Source of the DNA: Actinomycetales bacterium UBA1416
GTDB lineage: Bacteria; Actinomycetota; Actinomycetes; Actinomycetales; Actinomycetaceae
Length of the DNA: 39,532 nt
Assembly: GCA_002304945.1 (NCBI GenBank)
Contig: DBPQ01000058.1
Coordinates: 1-39,532, forward strand
Reading direction: 5' to 3'
Made by a program: the position numbers and the translations under genes. A model generated the notes under the pieces. It ran no database searches. It was given only the letters and a program-made list of their open reading frames with translations, and was not told the DNA's origin. This document shows, one piece after another, positions 30,842 through 38,305 of the stretch. The stretch's first letter is position 1, and every line of letters starts with the position of its first letter.

Positions 30842-31954
30842 ATGGACCTCCTGATCCCGCTCCTCGCCCTCCTCCTCGGCACCGTGCTGGGCTACCTGGC
30901 CGCCACCCTCCTCGGGCAGCGGACCCGCGCCGAGCTCGCCGGAGCACTCGCCCGGGCCGAGCGCCTCGAGGAGGAGTCCGCGGACCTGCGGGAGCGGTCC
31001 GCCCGCGACACCGACGTCCTGCGCGCCCTCGCGCCCGTGCAGGCCACGCTCTCCCACATGGGCGAGCAGGTCGCGCTCCTCGAACGGGAGCGGGTCGAGC
31101 AGTTCTCGGCGCTGGCCTCCCAGCTCACCCACGCGCGCACCAGCCACGAGGAGCTGCGGCGGACGACGTCGTCGCTCGCCTCGGCTCTCCGCTCCACCTC
31201 GGCGCGTGGCCAGTGGGGTGAGGTGGAGCTGCAGCGCATCCTCGAGGCCGCCGGCATGCTTCGGCACGTCGACTTCAGCACCCAGGAGGTGCTGCCGGAC
31301 GGGTCGCGGCCGGACGCCGTGGTGCGCCTCCCCGGCGGGCGCGCGATCCCCATCGACGCCAAGGTGCCCTTCGACTCCTACCTGCAGTCGACGGGAATCG
31401 AGGGGGATGATCCAGAGAGCGTCGCGCGCCGCCGGGCACTGGAGACGGCCCACGCGAAGGCCCTGCGTGCCCACGTGGATGCCCTGGCCGCCCGGGACTA
31501 CCACGGGCGGATCGGCACGGCGGAGGTGACGGTGATGTTCGTGCCGTCCGAGGGCCTGCTGGCCGCCGCGCTCACCGCGGACCCTGCCCTGCTGGAGTAC
31601 GCGTTGCGGAAGCACATCACGCCCGCGTCACCCGCCTCTCTCCTCGCCCTCCTGCGCTCGGTGGCGGCGGTGTGGGCCCACGAACGGGTGAGCGAGGAGG
31701 CGCAGCAACTTCTCGCCCTGGGGCGGACCCTGTACGAGCGGCTGGGCGTGGTGGCCGGCCACATGGGGGTGTTGGGGCGTTCGCTGCGCTCCTCGGTCGC
31801 GGCCTACAACAAGGCCGTGTCCTCCATGGAGAGCCGTCTGCTGGTCACGGCCCGGGAGCTGGAATCCCTCGCGGGGCCACCCCTGGACCTGGCCGAGCTG
31901 GACGGGGACGCGGCGCAGGTGCGCGCGTTCACGTCCGCGATCCTCGCCCCGTGA
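30842..31954 (+). CDS. rmuC: RmuC-family DNA recombination protein
   Basis: A 370-residue protein: an N-terminal membrane anchor (residues 1-24, LLIPLLALLLGTVLGYLAATLL), a coiled-coil (about 28-110), and the RmuC nuclease-fold core (about 118-340; GQWGEVELQRILEAAGM, DAVVRLPGGRAIPIDAKVPFDSY, FVPSEG). E. coli RmuC limits rearrangements at inverted repeats. The Asp/Asp-x-Lys pattern (DAVV ... IDAK) is that of PD-(D/E)XK nucleases. The ATG at 30842 is chosen because it begins the anchor; an upstream GTG adds 24 unremarkable residues. It converges with the anti-sigma gene, with 3 nt between stops. Confidence 0.88.
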   Translation: MDLLIPLLALLLGTVLGYLAATLLGQRTRAELAGALARAERLEEESADLRERSARDTDVLRALAPVQATLSHMGEQVALLERERVEQFSALASQLTHARTSHEELRRTTSSLASALRSTSARGQWGEVELQRILEAAGMLRHVDFSTQEVLPDGSRPDAVVRLPGGRAIPIDAKVPFDSYLQSTGIEGDDPESVARRRALETAHAKALRAHVDALAARDYHGRIGTAEVTVMFVPSEGLLAAALTADPALLEYALRKHITPASPASLLALLRSVAAVWAHERVSEEAQQLLALGRTLYERLGVVAGHMGVLGRSLRSSVAAYNKAVSSMESRLLVTARELESLAGPPLDLAELDGDAAQVRAFTSAILAP

Positions 31955-31957
31955 GGT

Positions 31958-32734
31958 TCAGGACAGCTGGCCCCGCACGATCGAGTCCCCGGAGTGGGTG
32001 GGGTCGCCGTCGAAGTGCTCGCGAGAGACGTCGACGATCACGTACTCGTCCAGGTCCAGCCCCTCGGGGATGGTGAACTCGGCGCGGTCGCCTGTCATCG
32101 TGCCGAGGCTGACGAGACGCTCGACGTTGCGGTCGATGAGCCACACCTCCCGGAAGCCGTCGCCGATCTCCGGCTCGGGAAGGTCGATGACGAGAATGGT
32201 GTCCCCATTCGACTGCTTCAGCGTGGCAGTCCCCTCCGCGTCCCAGCCGGGCAGCGGGTCCAGTCCGATCGCCTGGATGACCTCGGCGTTCGGCCGGTTG
32301 ATGAGTTGACCGAGCACCACGGTACTCGCCGCTCCCAGCGCGAAGCTGGCGGCGGCTGCGAACGCGATCCGGCGGATCCACGGGTTCGATCGCGGCAGTT
32401 CGGTCACCGTGCCCCCCGCGCCCCCGGCATTGCCGGAGGGTTCCGGAACAGGGATCGGAGCGGGCGTCGTTGTCGCGGAGGCCGAGCGCGTCTCACGGCG
32501 GGAGGCGAGATCGACCGGTTCGGAGTCGAGTTCCGCGGCGATCCTGGCCCAGACGTCCTCCGATGGCCGTTCGAGTGTCACTCGCTCACGGAGGGCGTCG
32601 CCGACCGCGAGGTACGCGCTGACCTCCGTGCGGCACTGCTCGCACTCGTCGAGGTGGGCGGCCGCCTCTGGGGTGAGGACGTGCTGGCCCTCAAGCGCAA
32701 GCAGGGCGAACTGCTGGTCATCCAAGTGCGACAT
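31958..32734 (-). CDS. zinc-finger anti-sigma factor, RskA-like
   Basis: A 258-residue membrane anti-sigma. The N-terminal ZAS motif is H27-x3-C31-x2-C34 (HLDECEQC), then a linker, one TM segment (about 122-145, IAFAAAASFALGAASTVVLG) and an extracytoplasmic RskA/anti-sigma-K domain (150-258, ending in VIVDVSREHFDGDPTHSGDSIVRG). It would hold the sigma factor encoded upstream until a signal outside the membrane triggers its breakdown. GGAGG lies 6 nt before the ATG, inside the sigma gene; the genes overlap by 17 nt. Confidence 0.9.
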   Translation of the reverse strand: MSHLDDQQFALLALEGQHVLTPEAAAHLDECEQCRTEVSAYLAVGDALRERVTLERPSEDVWARIAAELDSEPVDLASRRETRSASATTTPAPIPVPEPSGNAGGAGGTVTELPRSNPWIRRIAFAAAASFALGAASTVVLGQLINRPNAEVIQAIGLDPLPGWDAEGTATLKQSNGDTILVIDLPEPEIGDGFREVWLIDRNVERLVSLGTMTGDRAEFTIPEGLDLDEYVIVDVSREHFDGDPTHSGDSIVRGQLS

Positions 32735-33305
32735 CTCTCACCTCCAATGAGTCTCTCAGCCGCTTCAAGCTGCGTGTGATGTGTGATTTGACGGTACCGA
32801 GCGGCAGACCGAGCTGCTCGGCGATGGTGGCATGCGTGAGGTCCTTGAAGAAGGCCATGTGCATGATCTCCTTCTGCGGCGATCCGAGCTTCTCGAGCGC
32901 GGCTGCGACCATCACGCTGTCGACGACCCTGGCGTCGACCGACTCCACGGGCTCGTCCTCCACGATGGTGGTGACGGCGTCGAGGTCTCGCCGGGAGCGG
33001 GTGCGGCTCGCGTAGCTGTCGGCGATCTTCTTGCGGGTGATCCCCACGAGCCAGGCGGGCAGTGCGGACCGATCCGGGTCGAAGGTGGCGCGGGAGCGCC
33101 ACGCGGACACGAACACCTGCTGGGTGACGTCCTCCGCGTCGTGGCTGTTCCCGAGGGCCCGCAGGGCCAGGGTGTACACCAGCGAGGAATGCCGCTCGTA
33201 CGCCGCACGCATCGCTTCGGGCCGGCCCGCCGCGAAGTCGATGGCAAGCTCGTCGACCTGTGTCTCGACCTCGACCACCTCCCTCTCCAGCAGTGCCAGT
33301 CCCAT
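32718..33305 (-). CDS. ECF RNA polymerase sigma factor, SigK-like
   Basis: A 195-residue ECF sigma factor. Region 2 spans about 25-95 (YERHSSLVYTLALRALGNSHDAEDVTQQVFVSAWRSRATFDPDRSALPAWLVGITRKKIAD), and region 4 about 130-185 (LGSPQKEIMHMAFFKDLTHATIAEQLGLPLGTVKSHITRSLKRLRDSL). The RskA-like partner next to it suggests the SigK group. It starts 9 nt after the sortase stop, with AGGA 7 nt before its ATG, so it is third in a DUF4397-sortase-sigma-anti-sigma operon and probably drives that operon itself. Confidence 0.92.
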   Translation of the reverse strand: MGLALLEREVVEVETQVDELAIDFAAGRPEAMRAAYERHSSLVYTLALRALGNSHDAEDVTQQVFVSAWRSRATFDPDRSALPAWLVGITRKKIADSYASRTRSRRDLDAVTTIVEDEPVESVDARVVDSVMVAAALEKLGSPQKEIMHMAFFKDLTHATIAEQLGLPLGTVKSHITRSLKRLRDSLEVRDVALG

Positions 33306-33314
33306 TCTAGGGTC

Positions 33315-33998
33315 CTAACTCTCTACGAGCGTTGCGGTCACGATGATGTTGCTGTCGTAGCTCTGCCGTTCGCGATCCCATTCGCCACCGCAGGTGATGA
33401 GGACGAGCCTCGGATCACCTTCCCTCGCGAAGTAGCCCGAGAAGTCGATGGTCGTCTTGACAAGCATCTCCACCGTGGCGACCTCGTACCGGATCTGATC
33501 ACCGGCGGCGTTCTCCAGGAGAATCGGGTCACCCACCGCGGCGGAACCGAGGGCTCGGAGCTCGCCTCGTGGAGTCACGACGGAACCGTTGTGTGCTGCC
33601 AGGACCACAGATCCGGAATCGTCGGTGGGAGCCGCTCCGAAGCGGTACCAGCCGGCCCGCAGGGCATCCTCCGGGATCTCCATCTGGCCGTCCTCCGCCA
33701 CACCGACCGGGTCCACCGGCATGTCTGCGCCGAGAGCCTCGTACACCAGACGGACCGGCGGTTCGACCTCACGCGGGGCGGGGAGTTCGGCCTCACGGAC
33801 CTCGACCTCGGGAAGGGCGGTCCGGCCTTCGCCCCGATCGGTGGAAGTGGTGGCCTCCGGCGGGAGCACCGACGGCGCCCCGGCCGAAACGGTCGCGGAG
33901 GTCTGGACAGGCCCTGCGGGCTGCGCCGAGGAATCGGCGCAGCCCGCGAGGAGGAGTGCAGCCACCGCGGAGAATCCGAGTAGCGTGCGCATGGTCAC
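33315..33998 (-). CDS. class F sortase, lipoprotein-anchored
   Basis: A 227-residue sortase. The N-terminus is a lipoprotein signal (AALLLAGC, Cys20) rather than the usual transmembrane anchor. A Pro/Thr/Ala-rich linker (21-80) is followed by the sortase barrel: His136 (LAAHNG), Cys203 (ITCGG) and an Arg at 209 or 211 (WDRERQSYDSN). Sortases cleave a sorting motif and join the protein to the cell wall or to an amine. The GTG at 33998 overlaps the DUF4397 stop (GTGA), so they are coupled; an ATG two codons later is also possible. The DUF4397 protein is the obvious candidate substrate. Confidence 0.88.
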   Translation of the reverse strand: MTMRTLLGFSAVAALLLAGCADSSAQPAGPVQTSATVSAGAPSVLPPEATTSTDRGEGRTALPEVEVREAELPAPREVEPPVRLVYEALGADMPVDPVGVAEDGQMEIPEDALRAGWYRFGAAPTDDSGSVVLAAHNGSVVTPRGELRALGSAAVGDPILLENAAGDQIRYEVATVEMLVKTTIDFSGYFAREGDPRLVLITCGGEWDRERQSYDSNIIVTATLVES

Positions 33999-34801
33999 CG
34001 CCGGACGGTCACCGCGCGAGCCGCGGTCGCACCGAGGCCGAGCAGCAGGGCGATGCCGGCGCCGAAGAGGAGGGCGGCGTTACGACCCTGCTCGACGACC
34101 TCGACCTGGCCGGTCGGCACGCCGTGCGGGGCGGAGCCGATGCCCTCGATGGTCTGCGCGGCGAGCGCGAGGTTCTCGTCCTCGAGGCTGCCCCACGCGT
34201 AGACGATCGTGGAGACGCCATCCTGGACCTCGACGTCGGCCGGGCCGAGCACGGGCTCGGTGGTACCGGTAGCCGCGACCGTGGCGGAGACGGTGCCGGC
34301 CGGCAGGTCGAGCTTGGCCTCGTCCGGGTTGGCGAGGTTGGTGATCACGGCCTCGCCACCGGCGAGGATGTCGACGGCGGGAGCGGCGGCCACGTGACGG
34401 ACGGTCAGACGGCCCTCACCGGCCTCGGTGGCGGAGACGTCGTTGGTGAAGAGATTGGCGGTGGGGTTCCCGTCCGCGTCGAGGTGGGCCACGGCGGTGT
34501 AGTTGCCGCCCTCCTCGAGGGGGAGGTCGACCGGGCCGAGGACCGGGGCGCTGTCGTCCGCGGCGTCGGCGGCGGTCAGCGCCACGGAGTAGGTGCCGGC
34601 GGGAAGGGCGAGCGGGCCGGCGAGGTCACCGGGCTCGAAGTCGTCCAGGGTGAGGTCGCCGTTGACGTACACGTCGACCGTGAGGCCGGGCACGCCGTGC
34701 AGCACGGAGAGCTGGGCCTCGTGGTTGTCGGCCGCGGCGGGAACTGCCAGCCCGAGGAGGGCGAGGCCGGAAGCGGCGGCGATGATCGGGGTCTTGCGCA
34801 T
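33995..34801 (-). CDS. DUF4397 surface protein with two repeats and C-terminal membrane anchor
   Basis: A 268-residue exported protein. The signal peptide is cleaved after AVPAAA (residue 24). Two DUF4397 repeats lie at about 31-106 (LHGVPGLTVDVYVNGD ... YTAVAHL) and 132-204 (RHVAAAPAVDILAGGE ... STIVYAWG). The C-terminus has HGVPTGQ, a linker, a hydrophobic stretch (242-262) and a basic end (VTVRR): the layout of a cell-wall sorting signal, but no LPXTG or LAXTG motif is visible. It is first in the operon with the sortase, sigma and anti-sigma. Function unknown; probably a wall or membrane surface protein. Confidence 0.85.
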   Translation of the reverse strand: MRKTPIIAAASGLALLGLAVPAAADNHEAQLSVLHGVPGLTVDVYVNGDLTLDDFEPGDLAGPLALPAGTYSVALTAADAADDSAPVLGPVDLPLEEGGNYTAVAHLDADGNPTANLFTNDVSATEAGEGRLTVRHVAAAPAVDILAGGEAVITNLANPDEAKLDLPAGTVSATVAATGTTEPVLGPADVEVQDGVSTIVYAWGSLEDENLALAAQTIEGIGSAPHGVPTGQVEVVEQGRNAALLFGAGIALLLGLGATAARAVTVRR

Positions 34802-34852
34802 CGTTGTGTCCTTCGTGGTCTGCCCCGTGGGGCTGTGGTTGCTTACACCCCC

Positions 34853-34882
34853 TACTTCCGACGAAGGTCCCGGTTTGGATGC
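34853..34882 (-). promoter_or_regulatory. candidate SigK-type promoter of the sortase operon
   Basis: On the minus strand GCATCC (34882-34877) and CGGAAGTA (34860-34853) are separated by 16 nt, 51 nt upstream of the DUF4397 start. Mycobacterial SigK promoters read CCATCC with CCGAATAC, so the -35 is close and the -10 only partial. The match was found by eye and may be chance. Confidence 0.35.
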
Positions 34883-34899
34883 AGCAAACTGGGACCTTC
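34863..34899 (-). terminator. 15-bp hairpin between ispH and the sortase operon
   Basis: Arms 34863-34877 (starting GAAGGTCCC) and 34885-34899 are complementary at 14 of 15 positions around a 7-nt loop. It may terminate ispH, whose stop lies 86 nt upstream. The -35 candidate of the downstream operon lies in its loop, so it may also be an operator. Confidence 0.6.
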
Positions 34900-34984
34900 T
34901 TCCCAGGAATTTTTCGGAGGCGCTCCTGACGACCGCGAAACGGAGACTCCGAACACGCTGGGCGGCATGCAGGCGGGAGCCGCC

Positions 34985-36055
34985 CTATGACCGCGGCCGG
35001 TGCGGCCGGTCGACCCTCTCGCCGGCGGACTTGAGGTCGGACCGCAGGTTCTTGGGCAGGGAGAACATGATGTCCTCGGTCGCGGTGCGCACCTCCTCGA
35101 CCTCGCCGAAGCCGAGCTCCCCGAGGCGAGTGACCACGTCCCGCACGAGGATCTCGGGCACGGACGCCCCGGAGGTGAGCCCCACCGTGTCCGCGTCCGC
35201 CACCCACTCCGGCCGCACCTCGGCGGCCGAGTCCACACGGTACGAGGCTCCGGCGCCCGCCTCGAGCGCCACCTCAACGAGCCGCACCGAGTTCGAGGAG
35301 TTCGCGGAGCCCACCACGATCACCACGTCGCAACGCGGCGCCAGCTTCTTCACCGCGACCTGCCGGTTCTGCGTCGCGTAGCAGATGTCGTCGGACGGCG
35401 GATCCTGCAGGTTGGGGAACCGCTGGCGGAGCAGCGCCACCGTCTCCATGGTCTCGTCCACGGACAGTGTGGTCTGGGAGAGCCACACCACGCGATCGGG
35501 ATCGCGCACCACCACCTGGTCCACCTCGTGCGGACCGTTGACCACCTGGATGTGCTCGGGAGCCTCGCCCTGGGTGCCCTCGACCTCCTCGTGGCCGTCG
35601 TGGCCGATCAGCAGGATGTCGTAGTCGCCCGACGCGAAGCGCACCGCCTCCTTGTGCACCTTGGTGACGAGCGGGCAGGTGGCGTCGATGGTCGCGAGGT
35701 TCCGGGCCGCCGCCTGCGCGTGCACCGCCGGGGAGACCCCGTGCGCGGAGAACACCACGCGCGCCCCCTCGGGCACCTCGTCGGTCTCGTCCACGAAGAT
35801 CGCGCCCCGCTGCGAGAGGGTGTCCACCACGAACCGGTTGTGGACGATCTCCTTGCGCACGTACACCGGCGGCCCGTAGTGGGCGAGCGCCTTCTCGACG
35901 GCGTCCACGGCCCGGTCCACGCCGGCGCAGTATCCCCGGGGCGCCGCGAGCAGGATCTTCTTGCCGGGGACGGCGACGGCGCCGGGCGTGCGGGCGGGCA
36001 CCGCGTCCGGGAAGGCGGAGGCACCGGCGAGCGAGCTCGGGAGGTACTGGGTCAC
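34985..36055 (-). CDS. ispH: 4-hydroxy-3-methylbut-2-enyl diphosphate reductase
   Basis: A 356-residue IspH, the last step of the MEP isoprenoid pathway, reducing HMBPP to IPP and DMAPP. The three Cys ligands of the Fe-S cluster are in APRGYCAG, IDATCPLV and ICYATQNRQ, and the substrate-handling VHNRFVV and SAHGVS motifs are present, as is SSNS. It has about 30 extra N-terminal residues and a basic C-terminus beyond the typical 310-320-aa core. The GTG at 36055 lies 6-7 nt after a TACCCT -10 with no Shine-Dalgarno, so it is likely leaderless. It diverges from xseA. Confidence 0.95.
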   Translation of the reverse strand: MTQYLPSSLAGASAFPDAVPARTPGAVAVPGKKILLAAPRGYCAGVDRAVDAVEKALAHYGPPVYVRKEIVHNRFVVDTLSQRGAIFVDETDEVPEGARVVFSAHGVSPAVHAQAAARNLATIDATCPLVTKVHKEAVRFASGDYDILLIGHDGHEEVEGTQGEAPEHIQVVNGPHEVDQVVVRDPDRVVWLSQTTLSVDETMETVALLRQRFPNLQDPPSDDICYATQNRQVAVKKLAPRCDVVIVVGSANSSNSVRLVEVALEAGAGASYRVDSAAEVRPEWVADADTVGLTSGASVPEILVRDVVTRLGELGFGEVEEVRTATEDIMFSLPKNLRSDLKSAGERVDRPHRPRS

Positions 36056-36178
36056 CGTCCAAGGGTACGTGCAGCGCGACACGGTCGTCCAAGCCCTTCT
36101 CCACGAGCCGAAACCCCAGACCGTCCACGAGCCGGGTCGGCCGCACACCGTGTCACACGCCCGTGGAATGCTGGTCCC

Positions 36179-37501
36179 ATGAGCGCGGTCCCCCTCCCCA
36201 CGGCGCGGCCGCCGCTCGCCGCCACCGCCGCGGAGACCACCGCGGAGAACCCGTGGCCCCTGCGACTGCTCAGCTCAAAGATCACCGAGTACGTGGCCCG
36301 CATGTCCCCCCTCTGGGTGGAGGGGCAGCTCGTCCAGATCAACCGCCGCCCCGGCCAGTCCCTGGTGTTCATGACCCTGCGGGACGCGGACGTGGACATG
36401 TCGGTCTCGCTCGTCATCCAGGCCCGTGACCTCGCCTCGTCGGCCGCCCAGATCAGCGACGGTGCCCGCGTGGTGGTCCGCGCCCGCCCGACGTTCTGGC
36501 CGAAGCGCGGCACCCTGCAGCTCCAGGCGAGCGACGTCCGCCCGGTCGGCCTCGGGGAGCTGCTGGCCCGCATCGAGCAGCTCAAGCGGATGCTCGCCGG
36601 CGAGGGGCTGTTCGCGCAGGAGCGGAAGCGTCCGCTGCCGTTCCTGCCGGGGCGCGTGGGCCTCATCTGCGGTCGCGAGTCGAAGGCCGAGCACGACGTC
36701 GTCGTGAACGCGAGGGCCCGTTGGCCCCAGGTGCGCTTCGAGATCCGGGAGGTGGCGGTGCAGGGCGCGCACGCCGTCGCCGAGGTCTGTGCGGCGCTGG
36801 CGGAGCTCGACGCCGATCCCGCCGTCGACGTCATCGTCATCGCCCGCGGCGGCGGCTCCGTCGAGGACCTGCTGCCCTTCTCCAACGAGCACATGATCCG
36901 CGTGGCGGCCGCGTGCCGGACGCCCATCGTCTCCGCCATCGGCCACGAGACGGACGCCCCGCTCCTCGACCTCGTGGCGGACCACCGCGCCTCCACCCCC
37001 ACCGACGCCGCCAAGCGCGTGGTGCCCGACGTCACCGAGGAGCTGCGCGCCCTCGCCCAGGCACGCACCCGCATGCGGGCCGCGCTGGACGCCCGGCTCG
37101 CGCGCGAGCAGACCGCCCTCACCGCGCTGCGCTCCCGGCCGGTGCTCGCCTCGCCCACGATCGTCCTCGACCGCCACGCGGAGCACCTCACGGGTGTGCT
37201 GCGCGAGCTGCGCCGCGTCCTCACCTGGCGTCTCGACGCCGCCCGCGCCGAGCTCGACCGCCTGCGGTCCCAGTGCGTCGCCCTGTCCCCCTCGGCCACC
37301 CTGCGGCGCGGCTACGCCGTGGTGCGCGACGACGCCGGCCACGTGCTGCGGGACGGCGCCGCCGTGCCCGTGGGGAGCGCCGTCGAGATCCTGCTCGCCC
37401 AGGGTCGACTCGAGGCGGACGTCACCCGCGCCCACCCGGGCGCCCCGTTCCGCCCGCAACCGGCGACCCAGAACCCAGCCGACCAGACCCCAGGAGGTTG
37501 A
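36179..37501 (+). CDS. xseA: exodeoxyribonuclease VII large subunit
   Basis: A 440-residue XseA. The N-terminal OB domain (residues 25-125; WPLRLLSSKITEYVARMSPLWVEGQLVQINRR) is followed by the catalytic region (GRVGLICGRESKAEHDVVVNARARWPQV; VIARGGGSVEDLLPFSNE; AIGHETDAPLLDLVADHRASTPTDAA), all standard. With XseB it degrades single-stranded DNA from both ends, in mismatch repair and recombination. The C-terminal helical part is rich in Leu/Arg/Ala, and the last 25 residues are Pro-rich. There is no Shine-Dalgarno sequence; AATGCT lies 6 nt before the ATG. xseB begins 2 nt after its stop. Confidence 0.95.
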   Translation: MSAVPLPTARPPLAATAAETTAENPWPLRLLSSKITEYVARMSPLWVEGQLVQINRRPGQSLVFMTLRDADVDMSVSLVIQARDLASSAAQISDGARVVVRARPTFWPKRGTLQLQASDVRPVGLGELLARIEQLKRMLAGEGLFAQERKRPLPFLPGRVGLICGRESKAEHDVVVNARARWPQVRFEIREVAVQGAHAVAEVCAALAELDADPAVDVIVIARGGGSVEDLLPFSNEHMIRVAAACRTPIVSAIGHETDAPLLDLVADHRASTPTDAAKRVVPDVTEELRALAQARTRMRAALDARLAREQTALTALRSRPVLASPTIVLDRHAEHLTGVLRELRRVLTWRLDAARAELDRLRSQCVALSPSATLRRGYAVVRDDAGHVLRDGAAVPVGSAVEILLAQGRLEADVTRAHPGAPFRPQPATQNPADQTPGG

Positions 37502-37503
37502 CC

Positions 37504-37710
37504 ATGCAGGAGGACGAGATCGCCGACCTCAGCTACGAGGCGGCACGGGACCAACTCGTCGAGGTGGTCCGCACCCTCGAGACGGGCAACGTCCCCCTCG
37601 AGGAGTCTCTCGTGCTGTGGGAACGGGGCGAGGCCCTCGCCGCCCACTGCCAGTCACAGCTGGACGGCGCCCGCAGGCGCCTCGACGCCCACCTGTCCGA
37701 GGAGAACTGA
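37504..37710 (+). CDS. xseB: exodeoxyribonuclease VII small subunit
   Basis: A 68-residue XseB. The motif SYEAARDQLVEVVRTLETGNVPLEESLVLWERGEALAAHCQSQL covers most of the protein and is diagnostic. Several copies bind the XseA helical arm. AGGAGG precedes the ATG inside the end of xseA (2-nt gap), and the carbonic anhydrase ATG follows its stop by one base, so the three genes form one operon. Confidence 0.95.
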   Translation: MQEDEIADLSYEAARDQLVEVVRTLETGNVPLEESLVLWERGEALAAHCQSQLDGARRRLDAHLSEEN

Positions 37711-37711
37711 C

Positions 37712-38284
37712 ATGGCCATCACCCCCGAAATCGCGTGGGCGGAACTCGCCGCCGGCAACGAGCGCTTCGCCACCGGCACCGCGACCCACCCCCACGCTGA
37801 CGCCGCCCGCCTCGCCGAGGTGGTGGCCGGGCAACACCCCCGGGCCGCGGTGCTGGGCTGCGCCGACTCCCGCGTGCCTGCGGAGCTGGTCCTCGACCAG
37901 GGCGTGGGCGACCTGTTCGTGGTGCGGACCGCCGGCATGGTGGTCGACGACGTCGCGCTCGGCTCCCTCCAGTTCGCCGTCGAGGCACTGGGGGTGCCGC
38001 TGGTCGTCGTGCTGGGGCACGAGTCCTGCGGCGCCGTGCGGGCCGCCCGGGCTGTGGCGGCCGGTTCCGCGACCGTGTCCGGCCCGCTGCGGGCCGTGGC
38101 CGCCGGAGTGGCACCCGAGGCCCTCTCCACCCCCGAGGAGGACGCCGACGAGGCACAGGCCCGCGGGATCGCCGCACGCGTACGAGCGGCCTCTCCCCTC
38201 GCCGAGGCGATCGCGGAGGGGCGGCTGTTGGTCGTCGCGGCCCTGTACTCCCTCTCCACCGGCGAGGTGCGCCGACTGGACTGA
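37712..38284 (+). CDS. beta-class carbonic anhydrase
   Basis: A 190-residue carbonic anhydrase. Zinc ligands are Cys50, His103 and Cys106 (GCADSR; GHESCGAV), with the Asp52-Arg54 dyad of active beta enzymes. It interconverts CO2 and bicarbonate in the cytoplasm, supplying carboxylases and pH control. It follows xseB by one base, so it is cotranscribed with exonuclease VII; a functional link is not obvious. It converges on the molybdoenzyme gene 21 nt downstream. Confidence 0.92.
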   Translation: MAITPEIAWAELAAGNERFATGTATHPHADAARLAEVVAGQHPRAAVLGCADSRVPAELVLDQGVGDLFVVRTAGMVVDDVALGSLQFAVEALGVPLVVVLGHESCGAVRAARAVAAGSATVSGPLRAVAAGVAPEALSTPEEDADEAQARGIAARVRAASPLAEAIAEGRLLVVAALYSLSTGEVRRLD

Positions 38285-38305
38285 CCGCCCCAGTCCACGT
38301 GCAGG

